A stretch of DNA of 64,000 nt from Burkholderia sp. Bp8963 (GCF_003854275.1 NZ_QTQP01000006.1:148201-212200); one strand, 5' to 3'. Positions 25,587-35,564 are shown, numbered from the stretch's first letter. Notes: generated by a model from the letters alone, not told the origin. Made by a program: numbers and translations.

Positions 25587-26731
25587 CATGGTGCGAGCGG
25601 GTCGGGCTCCGATTCGAACAGCGCAAACTGCCCGTGCCGCTCGGCGGTGTCTTCGTCGATGCGCACGCCGACGCCAAGCAATCGCACGGGCTGCGCGCGC
25701 CGCATCAGGCCCTTCGCGAGCAGCGCGACGGCCGTATCCGCGTTCGTCGCGTCGGCAACGCATTCGACCGTCGTGCGCTGGAAATCGGCGAAGCGGATCT
25801 TCACATACAGCTTGCGAATCGACCGCGCGGCGCCCGCGCGCGCGATCCGCGCGTCGAGCTGGACCGTCAGCTTGCGAATCTCGGCCGCGCACTGGTCGAG
25901 CGTCGTCAGGTCGGTCACGTAGGTTGTCTCGACGCTGACCGACTTGCGTTCCTGGTCCGCCTGCACGGCCCGCTCGTCGATGCCGCGCGACAGCTCGTAG
26001 AGACGCCGCCCGAACGCGCCGAATTCGCGATGCAGATCGATCAGCGACCAGTCGCGCAGTTGCGCGCAGGTCTGGATGCCGAGCTGGTCGAGACGCGCGG
26101 CCGTCACCTTGCCGACACCGTGCAGCTTGCGCACCGGCAGCGCCGCGACGAACGCGTCGACTTCGTGCGGGCGCACGACGAACAGGCCGTCCGGCTTGTT
26201 CCAGTCCGATGCGATCTTAGCGATGAACTTGTTCGGCGCGACGCCCGCCGACACCGTGACGCCGACCGTCTCGAACACCCGCTGGCGGATCTCGCGGGCG
26301 ATCAGCGTCGCGCTGCCCTGGCAGCGCTCGGAGCGGCTGACGTCGAGATACGCCTCGTCGAGCGACAGCGGTTCGACGTCGGGCGTGTAGTCGCGATAGA
26401 TCGCCATGATCTGGCGCGACGCGGCGCGGTACTTGTCCATCGCCGACGGCAGGATCAGCAGATCGGGGCACTTGCGCATCGCGAGCGCCGACGACATCGC
26501 CGAATGCACGCCGTAGCGCCGCGCCTCGTAATTGCAGGTTGCGATCACGCCGCGCTGGTCGGGGCGGCCGCCGACCGCGAGCGGACGCCCGCGCAGCGAC
26601 GGGTCGTCGCGCATTTCCACCGACGCGTAGAAGCAATCGCAGTCGCAGTGGATGATCTTGCGCACACGCGGCGGCGCGTCGCCCGGTGGTGGCGTGCTCG
26701 AATCGGCTGGCGGAATGGTGGTCGGGCTCAC
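25586..26731 (-). CDS. dinB: DNA polymerase IV (Y family)
   Basis: This error-prone translesion polymerase acts at damaged or stalled forks. Catalytic motifs are HCDCDCFYASVEM at the N-terminus and SLDEAYLDVS in the palm; thumb and little-finger domains follow. Start choice is open. The GTG at 26731 gives 381 residues and lies just below a promoter/LexA box. The GTG at 26665 gives MRKIIH, which aligns with the E. coli start, with about 70 nt of leader. The GTG at 26755 is unlikely because it falls inside the LexA box. The gene is SOS-regulated by sequence and divergent from the racemase. Confidence 0.93.
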   Translation of the reverse strand: MSPTTIPPADSSTPPPGDAPPRVRKIIHCDCDCFYASVEMRDDPSLRGRPLAVGGRPDQRGVIATCNYEARRYGVHSAMSSALAMRKCPDLLILPSAMDKYRAASRQIMAIYRDYTPDVEPLSLDEAYLDVSRSERCQGSATLIAREIRQRVFETVGVTVSAGVAPNKFIAKIASDWNKPDGLFVVRPHEVDAFVAALPVRKLHGVGKVTAARLDQLGIQTCAQLRDWSLIDLHREFGAFGRRLYELSRGIDERAVQADQERKSVSVETTYVTDLTTLDQCAAEIRKLTVQLDARIARAGAARSIRKLYVKIRFADFQRTTVECVADATNADTAVALLAKGLMRRAQPVRLLGVGVRIDEDTAERHGQFALFESEPDPLAP

Positions 26732-26740
26732 GGTGCCGAT

Positions 26741-26769
26741 ACTGTACAAAAACACAGTGCCGGTTTCAA
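26741..26769 (-). promoter_or_regulatory. dinB promoter with LexA box
   Basis: Minus strand TTGAAA (plus 26764-26769), 17 bp, TACAGT (26741-26746). A CTGT-N8-ACAG palindrome at 26742-26757 overlaps the -10 and half the spacer. This is a full match to the E. coli-type LexA box, so SOS induction of dinB is expected. The -10 ends 9 nt before the upstream candidate GTG. Confidence 0.85.
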
Positions 26770-26887
26770 CTGCCCCGTGCTGCCATATACGGCCGCGCCG
26801 TACCGGCCCGCTTCGCGCGAAGCGTACCGCCGGGTGTACGCTCGCACGCCTATACTCGCGGCGATATGGTTAGCGGAAGGGTTGCAG

Positions 26888-27580
26888 ATGAAAACGATCG
26901 GACTGATCGGCGGGATGAGCTGGGAATCGTCGGCGGAATACTATCGGATGCTAAATCGGTATTCGAAGGCGCTGCATGGCGGGCATCACAACGCGAAGAG
27001 CGTGATGGTGACGGTCGATTTCGCGGAGATCGAAGCGCTGCAGCGCGCGCACGACTGGCCCGCGCTTGGCGCGCACATGGCTGCGGCCGCGCGGCAACTC
27101 GAAGCAGCGGGCGCGGAGCTGATCGTGCTGACGACCAACACGATGCATCGCGTGCACGACGCGATCGAGGCGGCGGTCGCCGTGCCGTTCCTGCACATCG
27201 CGGACCCGACGGGCGAAGCGCTGCGCCATGCGGGTGTGGAACGTGTCGGCCTGCTCGGCACACGCTATACGATGGAATTGCCGTTCTACGCGGAACGGCT
27301 GCGCGAGAAGTTCGGGCTCGACGTGCTCGTGCCGGACGAACGCGAGCGCGCCGACGTGCATCGGATCATCTATGACGAGCTGTGTCATGGCGTCGTCGAT
27401 GCGGGGTCGCGCGCGACGTATGTGCGGATCATCGAAGGGCTGGCGACGCGCGGTGCGCAGGCCGTAATACTTGGCTGCACGGAGATCACGTTGCTGATCG
27501 GCGCGGAGGATTCACCGTTGCCGGTGTTCGATACGACCGCGTTGCATGCGAAGGCGGCGGTGGAATGGGCGGCGGGTTGA
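26888..27580 (+). CDS. Aspartate/glutamate racemase family protein (Thr/Cys type)
   Basis: The 230-residue protein belongs to the cofactor-independent Asp/Glu racemase family (YgeA group). Most members use two cysteines. Here the first catalytic position is T83 in VLTTNTMHR and the second is C197 in LGCTE. An E. coli L-aspartate/glutamate-specific racemase with this same Thr83/Cys197 pair has been structurally described, from memory, so this protein may be active mainly on L-amino acids. A ribosome site GGAAGG lies 7 nt upstream, and TATACT at 26851-26856 is a likely -10. It is divergent from dinB and ends at a terminator. Confidence 0.85.
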   Translation: MKTIGLIGGMSWESSAEYYRMLNRYSKALHGGHHNAKSVMVTVDFAEIEALQRAHDWPALGAHMAAAARQLEAAGAELIVLTTNTMHRVHDAIEAAVAVPFLHIADPTGEALRHAGVERVGLLGTRYTMELPFYAERLREKFGLDVLVPDERERADVHRIIYDELCHGVVDAGSRATYVRIIEGLATRGAQAVILGCTEITLLIGAEDSPLPVFDTTALHAKAAVEWAAG

Positions 27581-27596
27581 CGCGCAGAAAACAAAA

Positions 27597-27617
27597 AACC
27601 CGGCATCGAGCCGGGTT
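27597..27617 (+). terminator. Terminator after the racemase gene
   Basis: AACCCGGC/GCCGGGTT stem with a 5-nt loop, followed by a moderate T-rich stretch, 16 bp after the stop. It may also end transcripts of the tRNA on the other strand. Confidence 0.75.
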
Positions 27618-27670
27618 CTTGTTGGCGAGGTGCGCATCGGTCACTTGCGCTGCACATCGCCAGATGTGCT

Positions 27671-27747
<77 letters not shown>

Positions 27748-27929
27748 TCAGAGAAATAAATTATAGGGTGCGTAGGCACTCACGTCAACACTTTTGTCAT
27801 CTTTCTTTCTTGCGCGTACGCTAGCCGCGTCACACCAGCGGCGTGCGATGCATCGCATCGCACGCGACCGCACATCACGCTCGCGGTAAGATGGCGGCCT
27901 TCGAATACACGCCGCAACCGCACCCGTCC

Positions 27930-28706
27930 ATGAAGATTGCCACCTGGAACGTCAACTCGCTCAACGTCCGCAAGCAGCACGTGCTCGACTGGCTCGCGCA
28001 AAGCGGCACCGACGTGCTGTGCCTGCAGGAACTGAAGCTGCCGGACGACAAATTCCCGCGCGCCGATCTCGAGGCGGCCGGCTATCGCTGCTGGTTCACG
28101 GGCCAGAAGACCTACAACGGCGTCGCGATCCTCGCGCGCGATACGCTGCCGTTCGACGAATCGGACGTGACCCGCAACATCCCCGGCTTCGACGATCCGC
28201 AACAGCGCGTGATCGCGGTGACGATCGGCGGCGTGCGCATCATCTCCGCGTATTTCCCGAACGGCCAGGCGCCCGACTCCGATAAGTTCGTCTACAAGAT
28301 GCAGTGGCTCGACGCGCTGAACGCGTGGCTGCGCAGCGAACTGCAGCGTTACCCGAAGCTCGCGCTGCTCGGCGACTACAACATCGCGCCGGAAGACCGC
28401 GACGTGCACGATCCCGCGAAATGGGAAGGCCAGAATCTCGTGTCGCCGCAGGAGCGCGCGCACTTCGCGGGCCTCGTCGAACTCGGGCTCGTCGACGCGT
28501 TCCGCCGCTTCGAGCAGCCCGAAAAGACCTTCACGTGGTGGGACTACCGGATGATGGCGTTCCGCCGCAACGCGGGGCTGCGCATCGACCACATCCTGCT
28601 GTCGGCGCCGCTCGCCGAAACCTGCGCGTCGTGCGAAGTCGATCGCACGCCGCGCACGTGGGAACAGCCGTCCGACCATACGCCGGTCGTCGCCGTCGTC
28701 GGCTGA
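27930..28706 (+). CDS. xthA: Exodeoxyribonuclease III (AP endonuclease)
   Basis: This base-excision repair enzyme combines 3'-5' exonuclease, 3'-phosphatase and AP-endonuclease activity. The 258-residue protein carries the family residues in WNVNSLN (N-terminus), CLQELKL (metal-binding Glu), LGDYNIAPEDRD (catalytic Asp/Asn) and PSDHTPVV (C-terminal Asp-His). The start MKIATWNVN is the family norm; the longer frame upstream is not conserved. A TAAGAT at 27886-27891 may be its -10. It belongs to the E. coli ExoIII family rather than the Nfo type. Confidence 0.94.
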   Translation: MKIATWNVNSLNVRKQHVLDWLAQSGTDVLCLQELKLPDDKFPRADLEAAGYRCWFTGQKTYNGVAILARDTLPFDESDVTRNIPGFDDPQQRVIAVTIGGVRIISAYFPNGQAPDSDKFVYKMQWLDALNAWLRSELQRYPKLALLGDYNIAPEDRDVHDPAKWEGQNLVSPQERAHFAGLVELGLVDAFRRFEQPEKTFTWWDYRMMAFRRNAGLRIDHILLSAPLAETCASCEVDRTPRTWEQPSDHTPVVAVVG

Positions 28707-28753
28707 GCACGCTGCCCGCGCGCGGTTAGTGATGCGCGGTTAGTGACGCGCAG

Positions 28754-30883
28754 TTAGCGACGCGCGGGCGCGGGCCCAAGATGGGCCCACAGGAAACCGA
28801 ATTCGGCCGCGTCGGATTCGGCACGTTCCAGATCGTCGGCGCTGCCGTGGCCGCCGTCGGTGTTCTCCCAGTACCACACCCGTTCGTGACCGAGCGCGTG
28901 CATGCGCGCGGCCATCTTGCGCGCATGCGCGGGATGCACGCGATCGTCGCGCGTCGACGTCGTCAGCAACAGCGGCGGATACGTAACGCCTTCGCTCACG
29001 CGGTGATACGGCGAATACGCAGCCAGCGCCGCGCCCTCGCGCGGGTCGTCCGGGTCGCCGTACTCGTCCAGCCAGGCGGCGCCCGCGTGCAGCTTCGGAT
29101 AGCGTCGCATGTCGAGCAGCGGCACCCGGCAGAGCACTGCGCCGAACAGCTCCGGCCGCTGCACCATGCACGCGGCGACCAGCAGCCCGCCGTTGCTGCC
29201 GCCCTCGATACCGAGTTGCGCGGCCGTCGTCACGCCCGTCGCGATCAGATCCTCGGCCACCGCGATGAAGTCGTCGAACGAACGCTGCCGGTGTTCGCGC
29301 TGCGCGTCGACGTGCCAGCGCGGCCCGAACTCGCCGCCACCGCGGATATGCGCGAACGCCGCGACGCCGCCGCGCTCGAGCCACCCGATGCCGAGCGCAT
29401 CGCTGTAACCGGGCAGGTTCGGCAACGCGAAGCCGCCGTAACCGGACAGCAGGCATGGCCGCGCGACGCGTGCGGCACCGTCGGGCACATCGCCGTCGAG
29501 CACACCGCCGTCGAGCGCTTCACGCGGCCCGATCAGCGTGTACGGCACCACGGTGCCGTCGCGCGAGCGCGCGCTCGCGCGGCGCACGACGAGCCCGGCC
29601 GCGTCGAACTGCACCGGCGGCCGGTCGAGCAGCACGCGGCGCGACGCAGCATCGGCCGCACGATCGGCAAGATCGGCCAGCCAGCATTCGGGCGGATCGA
29701 GATAGGTGTCGACGTCCACGTACACATCGTCGTTCAGCGTCGACTCGACGGGCTCGACGTCGATCTGCGCATCGCCCGGCCAGTCGAACGGCCGCGCATC
29801 CCAGGTCCACGCGCCGTCGTCACCCAGCCGCGGCTGCCACAGCATCGTGCGGTTGTGCACGTCGTCGAGCCAGCTCGCGATCAGCGTATGGCGCGTATGG
29901 GTCCACGTGCACGCGGACGTCGACGGCCCCGGTTCGAACAGCGTCGTGAAATCGCGCGAGCCGGCCAGGAACGCGTGCTCGCGGATCGCAAGCAGCGAGC
30001 CGCCCGCGTGGAGCACGCCGCCGCTGTCCCAGTCGAGCCGCGGCTCCAGCACGAGCCAGCCCTCCCAGAAGCCGATCTCGACGTGCGTCGGCGCATCGTA
30101 GCGCGCCCACTCGCCCGCCTCCGTCAGCCGGTACGCATGCGCATCGAAGAAATCGACGCTGCGCCACGCGACGTGGCGGCCGTCGATCGGATCGAACCAC
30201 GCGCCCGCGCTGATGTCGTCGGGCTCGCCGCGAAACACGACGGGCGCATCGGCGAGCGGCGTGCCGCGCACCCAGCGCCGCGCGTCGTACGGATAGCCGG
30301 CCGCGGTCGAATGCGCTTCGCCGCGATCCCAGCTCACGTAGACGGTATCGCGATCGATCCAGCCGATCATGTGATGGCCCGGCTCGTCGATCGTGAAACC
30401 CGCATCGACGAAACGGCGCTGCACGAGATCGAATTCGCGCACGACGACCGCGTCGGCGCCGCCCGGCGACAACGACAGCAGCGCGCGATCGCCGTCCGGG
30501 TACAGGATCGCGTCCTGCTCGAATACCCACGACTCGCCCTCTTCCGCGCCGAGCGCGTCGACGTCCAGAAGCGTTTCCCATTCCGGCCGGCCCGCGCGCC
30601 AGTCGTCCCAGCGCGCGCGGCGCCACAATCCCTTCGGATGCAGGTCGTCCTGCCACAGGTCGTATGCCCAGTCGCGCCAGCGGGTCGGAATCACCGGGCG
30701 CTCGCGCGGCAGATAGGCTTGCGCGAGGCGCGCGACGAGCGCGCGATACGCGTCGTCGTCGCGCAGCGCGACGCGGGTGCGCGCATTCTGCTCGTCGACC
30801 CACGCGCGGGCGCGCGCACTGTCGAGCGCTTCGAGAAAACGGAACGGGTCGGCCCCGGCGGGCCAGCGGAAGGAATCGGACAT
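28754..30883 (-). CDS. Prolyl oligopeptidase family serine peptidase (S9A)
   Basis: The 709-residue protein has the S9A architecture: an N-terminal beta-propeller (residues about 70-400) followed by an alpha/beta-hydrolase domain. The nucleophile S563 is in GGSNGGLL, the oxyanion segment is GYGGFALP, and late motifs are TRDDRVHPAH (Asp) and TDGGHGS (His). Such enzymes cleave short peptides after proline or basic residues. No signal peptide is seen, so it is probably cytoplasmic. Substrate cannot be called; oligopeptidase B is less likely from the motifs. It is not visibly in an operon. Confidence 0.88.
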   Translation of the reverse strand: MSDSFRWPAGADPFRFLEALDSARARAWVDEQNARTRVALRDDDAYRALVARLAQAYLPRERPVIPTRWRDWAYDLWQDDLHPKGLWRRARWDDWRAGRPEWETLLDVDALGAEEGESWVFEQDAILYPDGDRALLSLSPGGADAVVVREFDLVQRRFVDAGFTIDEPGHHMIGWIDRDTVYVSWDRGEAHSTAAGYPYDARRWVRGTPLADAPVVFRGEPDDISAGAWFDPIDGRHVAWRSVDFFDAHAYRLTEAGEWARYDAPTHVEIGFWEGWLVLEPRLDWDSGGVLHAGGSLLAIREHAFLAGSRDFTTLFEPGPSTSACTWTHTRHTLIASWLDDVHNRTMLWQPRLGDDGAWTWDARPFDWPGDAQIDVEPVESTLNDDVYVDVDTYLDPPECWLADLADRAADAASRRVLLDRPPVQFDAAGLVVRRASARSRDGTVVPYTLIGPREALDGGVLDGDVPDGAARVARPCLLSGYGGFALPNLPGYSDALGIGWLERGGVAAFAHIRGGGEFGPRWHVDAQREHRQRSFDDFIAVAEDLIATGVTTAAQLGIEGGSNGGLLVAACMVQRPELFGAVLCRVPLLDMRRYPKLHAGAAWLDEYGDPDDPREGAALAAYSPYHRVSEGVTYPPLLLTTSTRDDRVHPAHARKMAARMHALGHERVWYWENTDGGHGSADDLERAESDAAEFGFLWAHLGPAPARR

Positions 30884-30972
30884 GGCGGATCGGCGGAATG
30901 GCAAACTGCGGTCAAACCGCGATTATGTCCGATCGCGGCATGCGCGGCGCCCGCGCATGCCGCACTGCGCGC

Positions 30973-32481
30973 TCAGGGCTCCAGATGCAGTTCCTGGATC
31001 TTGCGCGTGATCGTGTTGCGGCCGATGCCGAGCCGCTCCGCTGCCTCGACCTTGCGGCCGCGCGTGAAATCGAGGGCCTCGCGGATCACCGCGGCCTCGA
31101 AGCGGCGCGCGAGTTCGTCCATCACGTCCGCCGAGTTCTCGCGCAACAAACGCGCGACTTCGGTGCGCAACCCGTGCTCCCACATCGGATAGCCGGCCGG
31201 GCCGCTGCCCGGCGCGGGCGCGACGGACGCGACGGCTGCGCCGAGCGCGGCCGGCGGCAGCGCCGCCGGCTCGCCGACCGCCACATGCGCATCGCCGCTG
31301 TCGCCGGTGGCCGCCACCGCCGCGCCGGACGGCACGAGATCGGGCGGCAGGTCCTTGACTTCGACCGTCTGCGCAGGGGCCATCACGGTCAGCCAGTTCG
31401 CGAGGTTCTCGAGCTGCCGCACGTTGCCGGGAAACGGCAGCGAGCTCAGGTACGCGAGCGCTTCGTCCGACACGCGCTTCGGCTCGACGCCGAGATCGCG
31501 CGCGCTCTTCTGCAGGAAGTGGCGCGTGAGCAGCGCAATGTCTTCGCTGCGCTCGCGCAGCGGCGGCAGCCGCAGCCGGATCACGTTGAGCCGGTGATAC
31601 AAGTCCTCGCGGAACAGCCCCTGCCGCACGCGCGATTCGAGGTTCTGGTGCGTCGCGGCGATCACGCGCACGTTCGCGCGCAGCGGGCTGTGGCCGCCGA
31701 CGCGATAGAACTGGCCGTCCGACAGCACGCGCAACAGCCGCGTCTGCAAATCGAACGGCATGTCGCCGATTTCGTCGAGGAACAGCGTGCCGTTCTCGGC
31801 CTGCTCGAAGCGGCCCTGGCGCGTCGTCTGCGCGCCGGTGAACGCGCCGCGCTCGTGGCCGAACAGTTCGGACTCCAGCAGGTCCTTCGGGATCGCCGCG
31901 GTGTTCAGCGCGATGAACGGCCCGTTCGCACGCGGGCTGTGACGGTGCAGCGCACGCGCGACGAGCTCCTTGCCGGTGCCCGATTCGCCGGTGATCAGCA
32001 CGGTCGCGGCCGAATGCGACAGGCGGCCGATCGCGCGGAACATGTCCTGCATCGCCGGCGCCTGGCCGAGCATCTCGGGTGCCTCGGCAATGCGGTCGTC
32101 CGCGGGCGCGCCGCCGCGCAGGCTCTCCTCCACCGCACGGCGGATCAGCTCGACCGCCTTGTCGACGTCGAACGGCTTCGCGAGATACTCGAACGCGCCG
32201 CCCTGGAACGCCGCGACGGCACTGTCGAGATCGGAGAACGCAGTCATGATGATCACGGGCAGGCCCGGCATCCGCTCGTGCATTGCCTGCAGCAGCTCGA
32301 GGCCCGAGCCGCCCGGCATCCGGATGTCGGACACGAGCACCTGCGGCGTCTCGTGATCGAGCGCGTTGAGCGCATCGCGCACGTTCGAGAAGCTCTTCGT
32401 CGCGAAGCTGTCGCGGGCGAGCGCCTTTTCGAGCACCCAGCGGATCGATTGGTCGTCGTCTACTATCCAGATCGGCTTCAT
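30973..32481 (-). CDS. ntrC: Nitrogen regulation response regulator NtrC
   Basis: NtrC activates sigma-54 promoters under nitrogen limitation. The 502-residue protein has a receiver (D52 in SDIRMPG), an AAA+ ATPase domain ([12 protein letters not shown]; the sigma-54 contact loop GAFTGA), and a C-terminal Fis-type HTH ([21 protein letters not shown]). The ORF reads far upstream into the ntrB region, but [11 protein letters not shown] is the family start. It lies 38 bp after ntrB and completes the glnA-ntrB-ntrC order. Functional sites are intact. Confidence 0.95.
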   Translation of the reverse strand: MKPIWIVDDDQSIRWVLEKALARDSFATKSFSNVRDALNALDHETPQVLVSDIRMPGGSGLELLQAMHERMPGLPVIIMTAFSDLDSAVAAFQGGAFEYLAKPFDVDKAVELIRRAVEESLRGGAPADDRIAEAPEMLGQAPAMQDMFRAIGRLSHSAATVLITGESGTGKELVARALHRHSPRANGPFIALNTAAIPKDLLESELFGHERGAFTGAQTTRQGRFEQAENGTLFLDEIGDMPFDLQTRLLRVLSDGQFYRVGGHSPLRANVRVIAATHQNLESRVRQGLFREDLYHRLNVIRLRLPPLRERSEDIALLTRHFLQKSARDLGVEPKRVSDEALAYLSSLPFPGNVRQLENLANWLTVMAPAQTVEVKDLPPDLVPSGAAVAATGDSGDAHVAVGEPAALPPAALGAAVASVAPAPGSGPAGYPMWEHGLRTEVARLLRENSADVMDELARRFEAAVIREALDFTRGRKVEAAERLGIGRNTITRKIQELHLEP

Positions 32482-32519
32482 AGGTCGGTCAGATATCGTG
32501 GTGTATCGCGAGTCGCCGC

Positions 32520-33662
32520 TCAATGGTCGAGCGGCAGCAGAATCTGAAATTCGGTGCGGCCGGGCCGGCTTTCGACCTCGATCATCCCGTCGTGCTGCTG
32601 CACGAACGTCTGCGCGAGCGTGAGGCCGAGGCCGCTGCCGTCCTCGCGCCCGGACACGAGCGGATAGAAGATCCGGTCGCGGATCTCTTCCGGAATGCCG
32701 GGCCCGTTGTCGATCACGTGCAAGTCCAGTGCCAGCTTGTACAGGCGCTTCGCGATCGTGATCTTGCGCGCGATCCGCGTGCGCAACTCGATGCGCGCAT
32801 CGCCCTGCGCGATCCGCTCGCGCAGGGCCTGCGCCGCGTTGCGCACGATGTTCAGCAACGCCTGGATCAGTTGCTCCTTGTCGCCGCGCAGGTCGGGCAC
32901 GCTGACGTCGTAGTCGCGCTCGATCGACAGCCCGCGCGGAAACTCCGCGAGCATCACCGCGCGCACGCGCTCGCACACTTCGTGGATGTTCACGTCGCCG
33001 ACGATATGCGGATGCCGGTGCGGCTCGAGCAACCGGTCGACGAGCGTCTGCAGGCGATCGGACTCCTTGATGATCACCTGCGTATATTCGCGCAGCTCGC
33101 CGCGCTCGCGCTCGCCGAGTTCGAATTCGAGCAGTTGCGCGGCACCGCGGATCCCGCCGAGCGGGTTCTTGATCTCGTGCGCGAGATTGCGGATCAACTG
33201 CTTGTTAACCGCGGTCAGGTCGTGGATCCGCTCCTCGCGGTCGGTCCGCGACTGGCGCTCGTTCTCGAACAGCTCGACGAGCACGAAGTCCGGCGCGCTC
33301 TCGAGAAAGCCGACGATCGCATGCACGTGCAGCGGCTCGCGGCCGGGCCGGTCGAGCACCGTGTCGAGGTGCGTCGCATGAAAGCGCTCTTCGCCGATCG
33401 CGGTGATCGTCGACGCGAGCTCGTTCGCGTTCGGGAAGATTTCGCCCCACGGCCGCTGCGCGAGCTGCCGGCGCGAAATGTCGAGCATCGCCTCCGCGGA
33501 CGGATTCGCGAACGCAATCTTCAGCGTCTTGCGGTCGAGCACCAGCACGACAGTCGGCAACGCCTCGAGCCCCGCGAGCAGCCCCGAGCGCGCGAGCCGG
33601 TCGTCGTCCGTCAGACGCTCCGACTGCCCCGTTCTCGCCTTGATCAGATTCTTCAGAACCAT
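32520..33662 (-). CDS. ntrB: Nitrogen regulation sensor kinase NtrB
   Basis: This soluble two-component kinase/phosphatase is controlled by PII. It phosphorylates NtrC when nitrogen is limiting. The 380-residue protein has a PAS domain (about residues 30-130), an H-box with H162 in NLAHEIKNPLGG, and a HATPase domain (VIDNGPGIPEE, GSGLGLTLAQ). No membrane segments are seen. It lies between glnA and ntrC; a terminator-like hairpin separates it from glnA, so it may be expressed partly by read-through. Confidence 0.94.
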   Translation of the reverse strand: MVLKNLIKARTGQSERLTDDDRLARSGLLAGLEALPTVVLVLDRKTLKIAFANPSAEAMLDISRRQLAQRPWGEIFPNANELASTITAIGEERFHATHLDTVLDRPGREPLHVHAIVGFLESAPDFVLVELFENERQSRTDREERIHDLTAVNKQLIRNLAHEIKNPLGGIRGAAQLLEFELGERERGELREYTQVIIKESDRLQTLVDRLLEPHRHPHIVGDVNIHEVCERVRAVMLAEFPRGLSIERDYDVSVPDLRGDKEQLIQALLNIVRNAAQALRERIAQGDARIELRTRIARKITIAKRLYKLALDLHVIDNGPGIPEEIRDRIFYPLVSGREDGSGLGLTLAQTFVQQHDGMIEVESRPGRTEFQILLPLDH

Positions 33663-33713
33663 CTTGCGTCTAGTCGCGCCCAGAATGTGGCAAAAGTGAG
33701 CATTCGGCGGAAC

Positions 33714-33740
33714 AAAAAAGGGACGGCTGGGCGCCGTCCC
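33714..33740 (-). terminator. glnA terminator/attenuator before ntrBC
   Basis: GGGACGGC/GCCGTCCC stem with a 5-nt loop and a minus-strand run of six Us, about 100 bp after the glnA stop. It probably sets a high glnA to ntrBC expression ratio. Confidence 0.88.
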
Positions 33741-33837
33741 CTTTTCAGATTCCGTTGCTTGCGCCGGGAGCTGCGCGGCGGAAGCGAACCTGCGTGGCGG
33801 CGCTTCGCCCGCTGATGCGTCGAAGCGCCATCGCCGC

Positions 33838-35253
33838 TTACAGCGAGTAGTACATCTCGAACTCGATCGGATGCGTCGTCATGCGGAACTTCGCCAGTTC
33901 CTGCTCCTTCAGCGCGAGGTACGCATCGATCATGCCGTCCGTGAACACGCCGCCGCGCGTCAGGAACTCGCGATCCTTGTCGAGCGCTTCGAGTGCCTGG
34001 TCGAGGCCCGCGCAGACGGTCGGGATCTTTGCATCCTCTTCCGGCGGCAGGTCGTACAGGTTCTTGTCGGCAGCTTCGCCCGGATGGATCTTGTTCTGGA
34101 TCCCGTCGAGACCGGCCATCATCAGTGCCGTGAAGCACAGGTACGGGTTCGCCATCGGGTCCGGGAAGCGCGTTTCGATGCGGCGGCCCTTCGGGTTCGA
34201 CACGTGCGGAATGCGGATCGATGCCGAACGGTTGCGCGCCGAGTAAGCGAGCTTGACCGGCGCCTCGAAGTGCGGAACCAGACGCTTGTACGAGTTCGTC
34301 GTCGGGTTCGTGATCGCGTTCAGTGCGCGGGCGTGCTTGATGATGCCGCCGATATAGAACAGCGCCAGTTCCGACAGGCCCGCATAGCCGTTACCCGCGA
34401 ACAGGTTCTGGCCGTCCTTCCAGATCGACTGGTGAACGTGCATGCCCGAACCGTTGTCGCCGACGACCGGCTTCGGCATGAACGTTGCCGTCTTGCCGTA
34501 CGAGTGCGCGACGTTGTGGATGACGTACTTCGACCATTGCGTCCAGTCGGCGCGCTCGACGAGCGTCGAGAACTTCGTGCCGATTTCGTTCTGGCCCTGG
34601 CCCGCCACTTCGTGGTGGTGCACTTCGACCGGGATGCCGAGCTGTTCGAGCAGCAGGCACATTTCCGAACGCATGTCCTGGAACGTGTCGACCGGCGCGA
34701 CCGGGAAGTAGCCGCCCTTCGTGCCCGGACGGTGGCCCGTGTTGCCGCCTTCGAATTCCTTGCCCGACGACCACGGTGCTTCTTCCGAGTTGATCTTCAC
34801 GAAGCAGCCCGACATGTCCGTGTTCCACTGGACCGAGTCGAAAATGAAGAATTCCGGCTCCGGACCGAAGTACGCGGTGTCGCCGATGCCCGTGCTCTTC
34901 AGGTACGCTTCGCCGCGCTTCGCGAGCGAACGCGGATCGCGCTCGTAGCCCTTGCCGTCGGCCGGCTCGACCACGTCGCAGGTCAGCACGAGGGTCGACT
35001 CTTCATAGAACGGGTCGACGAATGCAGCGTTCGGGTCCGGCATGAGCAGCATGTCCGACGCCTCGATGCCCTTCCAGCCCGCAATCGACGAGCCGTCGAA
35101 CGCATGGCCGCTTTCGAACTTGTCTTCGTCAAATGCCGAAACCGGCACCGACACGTGCTGTTCCTTGCCGCGCGTGTCCGTGAAGCGGAAATCGACAAAC
35201 TTGACGTCCTCGTCCTTCACGAGCTGCATGACGTCGGCGACGGTTTTACTCAT
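33838..35253 (-). CDS. glnA: Glutamine synthetase type I
   Basis: GlnA forms glutamine from glutamate, ammonia and ATP, and is the key nitrogen assimilation enzyme. The 471-residue protein has the beta-grasp and catalytic domains (metal/substrate motifs [30 protein letters not shown]) and the adenylylation tyrosine Y400 in NLYDLPPEE. Activity is therefore probably controlled covalently by GlnE. A strong AGGAG lies before ATG. It is the first gene of glnA-ntrB-ntrC, preceded by a sigma-54 promoter and NtrC sites. Confidence 0.97.
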   Translation of the reverse strand: MSKTVADVMQLVKDEDVKFVDFRFTDTRGKEQHVSVPVSAFDEDKFESGHAFDGSSIAGWKGIEASDMLLMPDPNAAFVDPFYEESTLVLTCDVVEPADGKGYERDPRSLAKRGEAYLKSTGIGDTAYFGPEPEFFIFDSVQWNTDMSGCFVKINSEEAPWSSGKEFEGGNTGHRPGTKGGYFPVAPVDTFQDMRSEMCLLLEQLGIPVEVHHHEVAGQGQNEIGTKFSTLVERADWTQWSKYVIHNVAHSYGKTATFMPKPVVGDNGSGMHVHQSIWKDGQNLFAGNGYAGLSELALFYIGGIIKHARALNAITNPTTNSYKRLVPHFEAPVKLAYSARNRSASIRIPHVSNPKGRRIETRFPDPMANPYLCFTALMMAGLDGIQNKIHPGEAADKNLYDLPPEEDAKIPTVCAGLDQALEALDKDREFLTRGGVFTDGMIDAYLALKEQELAKFRMTTHPIEFEMYYSL

Positions 35254-35362
35254 AACCTCTTCTCCTGATTGAACAATACCGGCGGACTGGGACCGCCTCG
35301 TTTATCGAGCTGCTCGGGGCCAGGCTTTCGCGCAGCGTGCCCCGATTGGACCGAATTCTATA

Positions 35363-35379
35363 AAGCAGCTTCCGTGCCA
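35363..35379 (-). promoter_or_regulatory. Sigma-54 promoter of glnA
   Basis: Minus strand TGGCACG-GAAG-CTGCT. The -24 GG and -12 GC are separated by 10 bp, as sigma-54 requires; only one base of the TTGC block differs from consensus. Transcription would start near 35352, about 100 nt before the glnA ATG. Confidence 0.85.
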
Positions 35380-35477
35380 TGCATGCGCCGGATTGGCGCG
35401 AATCGCGCCGAGGCTCGCCGCGACAGGGCTTCGCCGCGCGATTTCGGGGCCTCGCATGCAACCGCCACTCCGGCGCG

Positions 35478-35564
35478 CGCACCCCGATGGTGCAATCCAC
35501 GTTGTCAGGCAATCGGAAGGAATCGTTTTGGTGCATTCGCGCCATTCTGCACCTTATTGGTGAG
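35478..35564 (-). promoter_or_regulatory. Two NtrC enhancer sites upstream of glnA
   Basis: Site 1 (35478-35494): CGCACC-N5-GGTGCA. Site 2 (35548-35564): TGCACC-N5-GGTGAG. Both fit the NtrC dyad TGCACC-N5-GGTGCA with one or two changes. Centres are 70 bp apart and about 115 and 185 bp upstream of the sigma-54 promoter. The remaining sequence from 35254 to 35715 has no credible gene. Confidence 0.8.

Noticed and set aside
33714..33740. glnA terminator as evidence that ntrBC is a separate operon only
   Set aside because: No independent ntrB promoter could be identified by eye, so partial read-through is as likely; not claimed.
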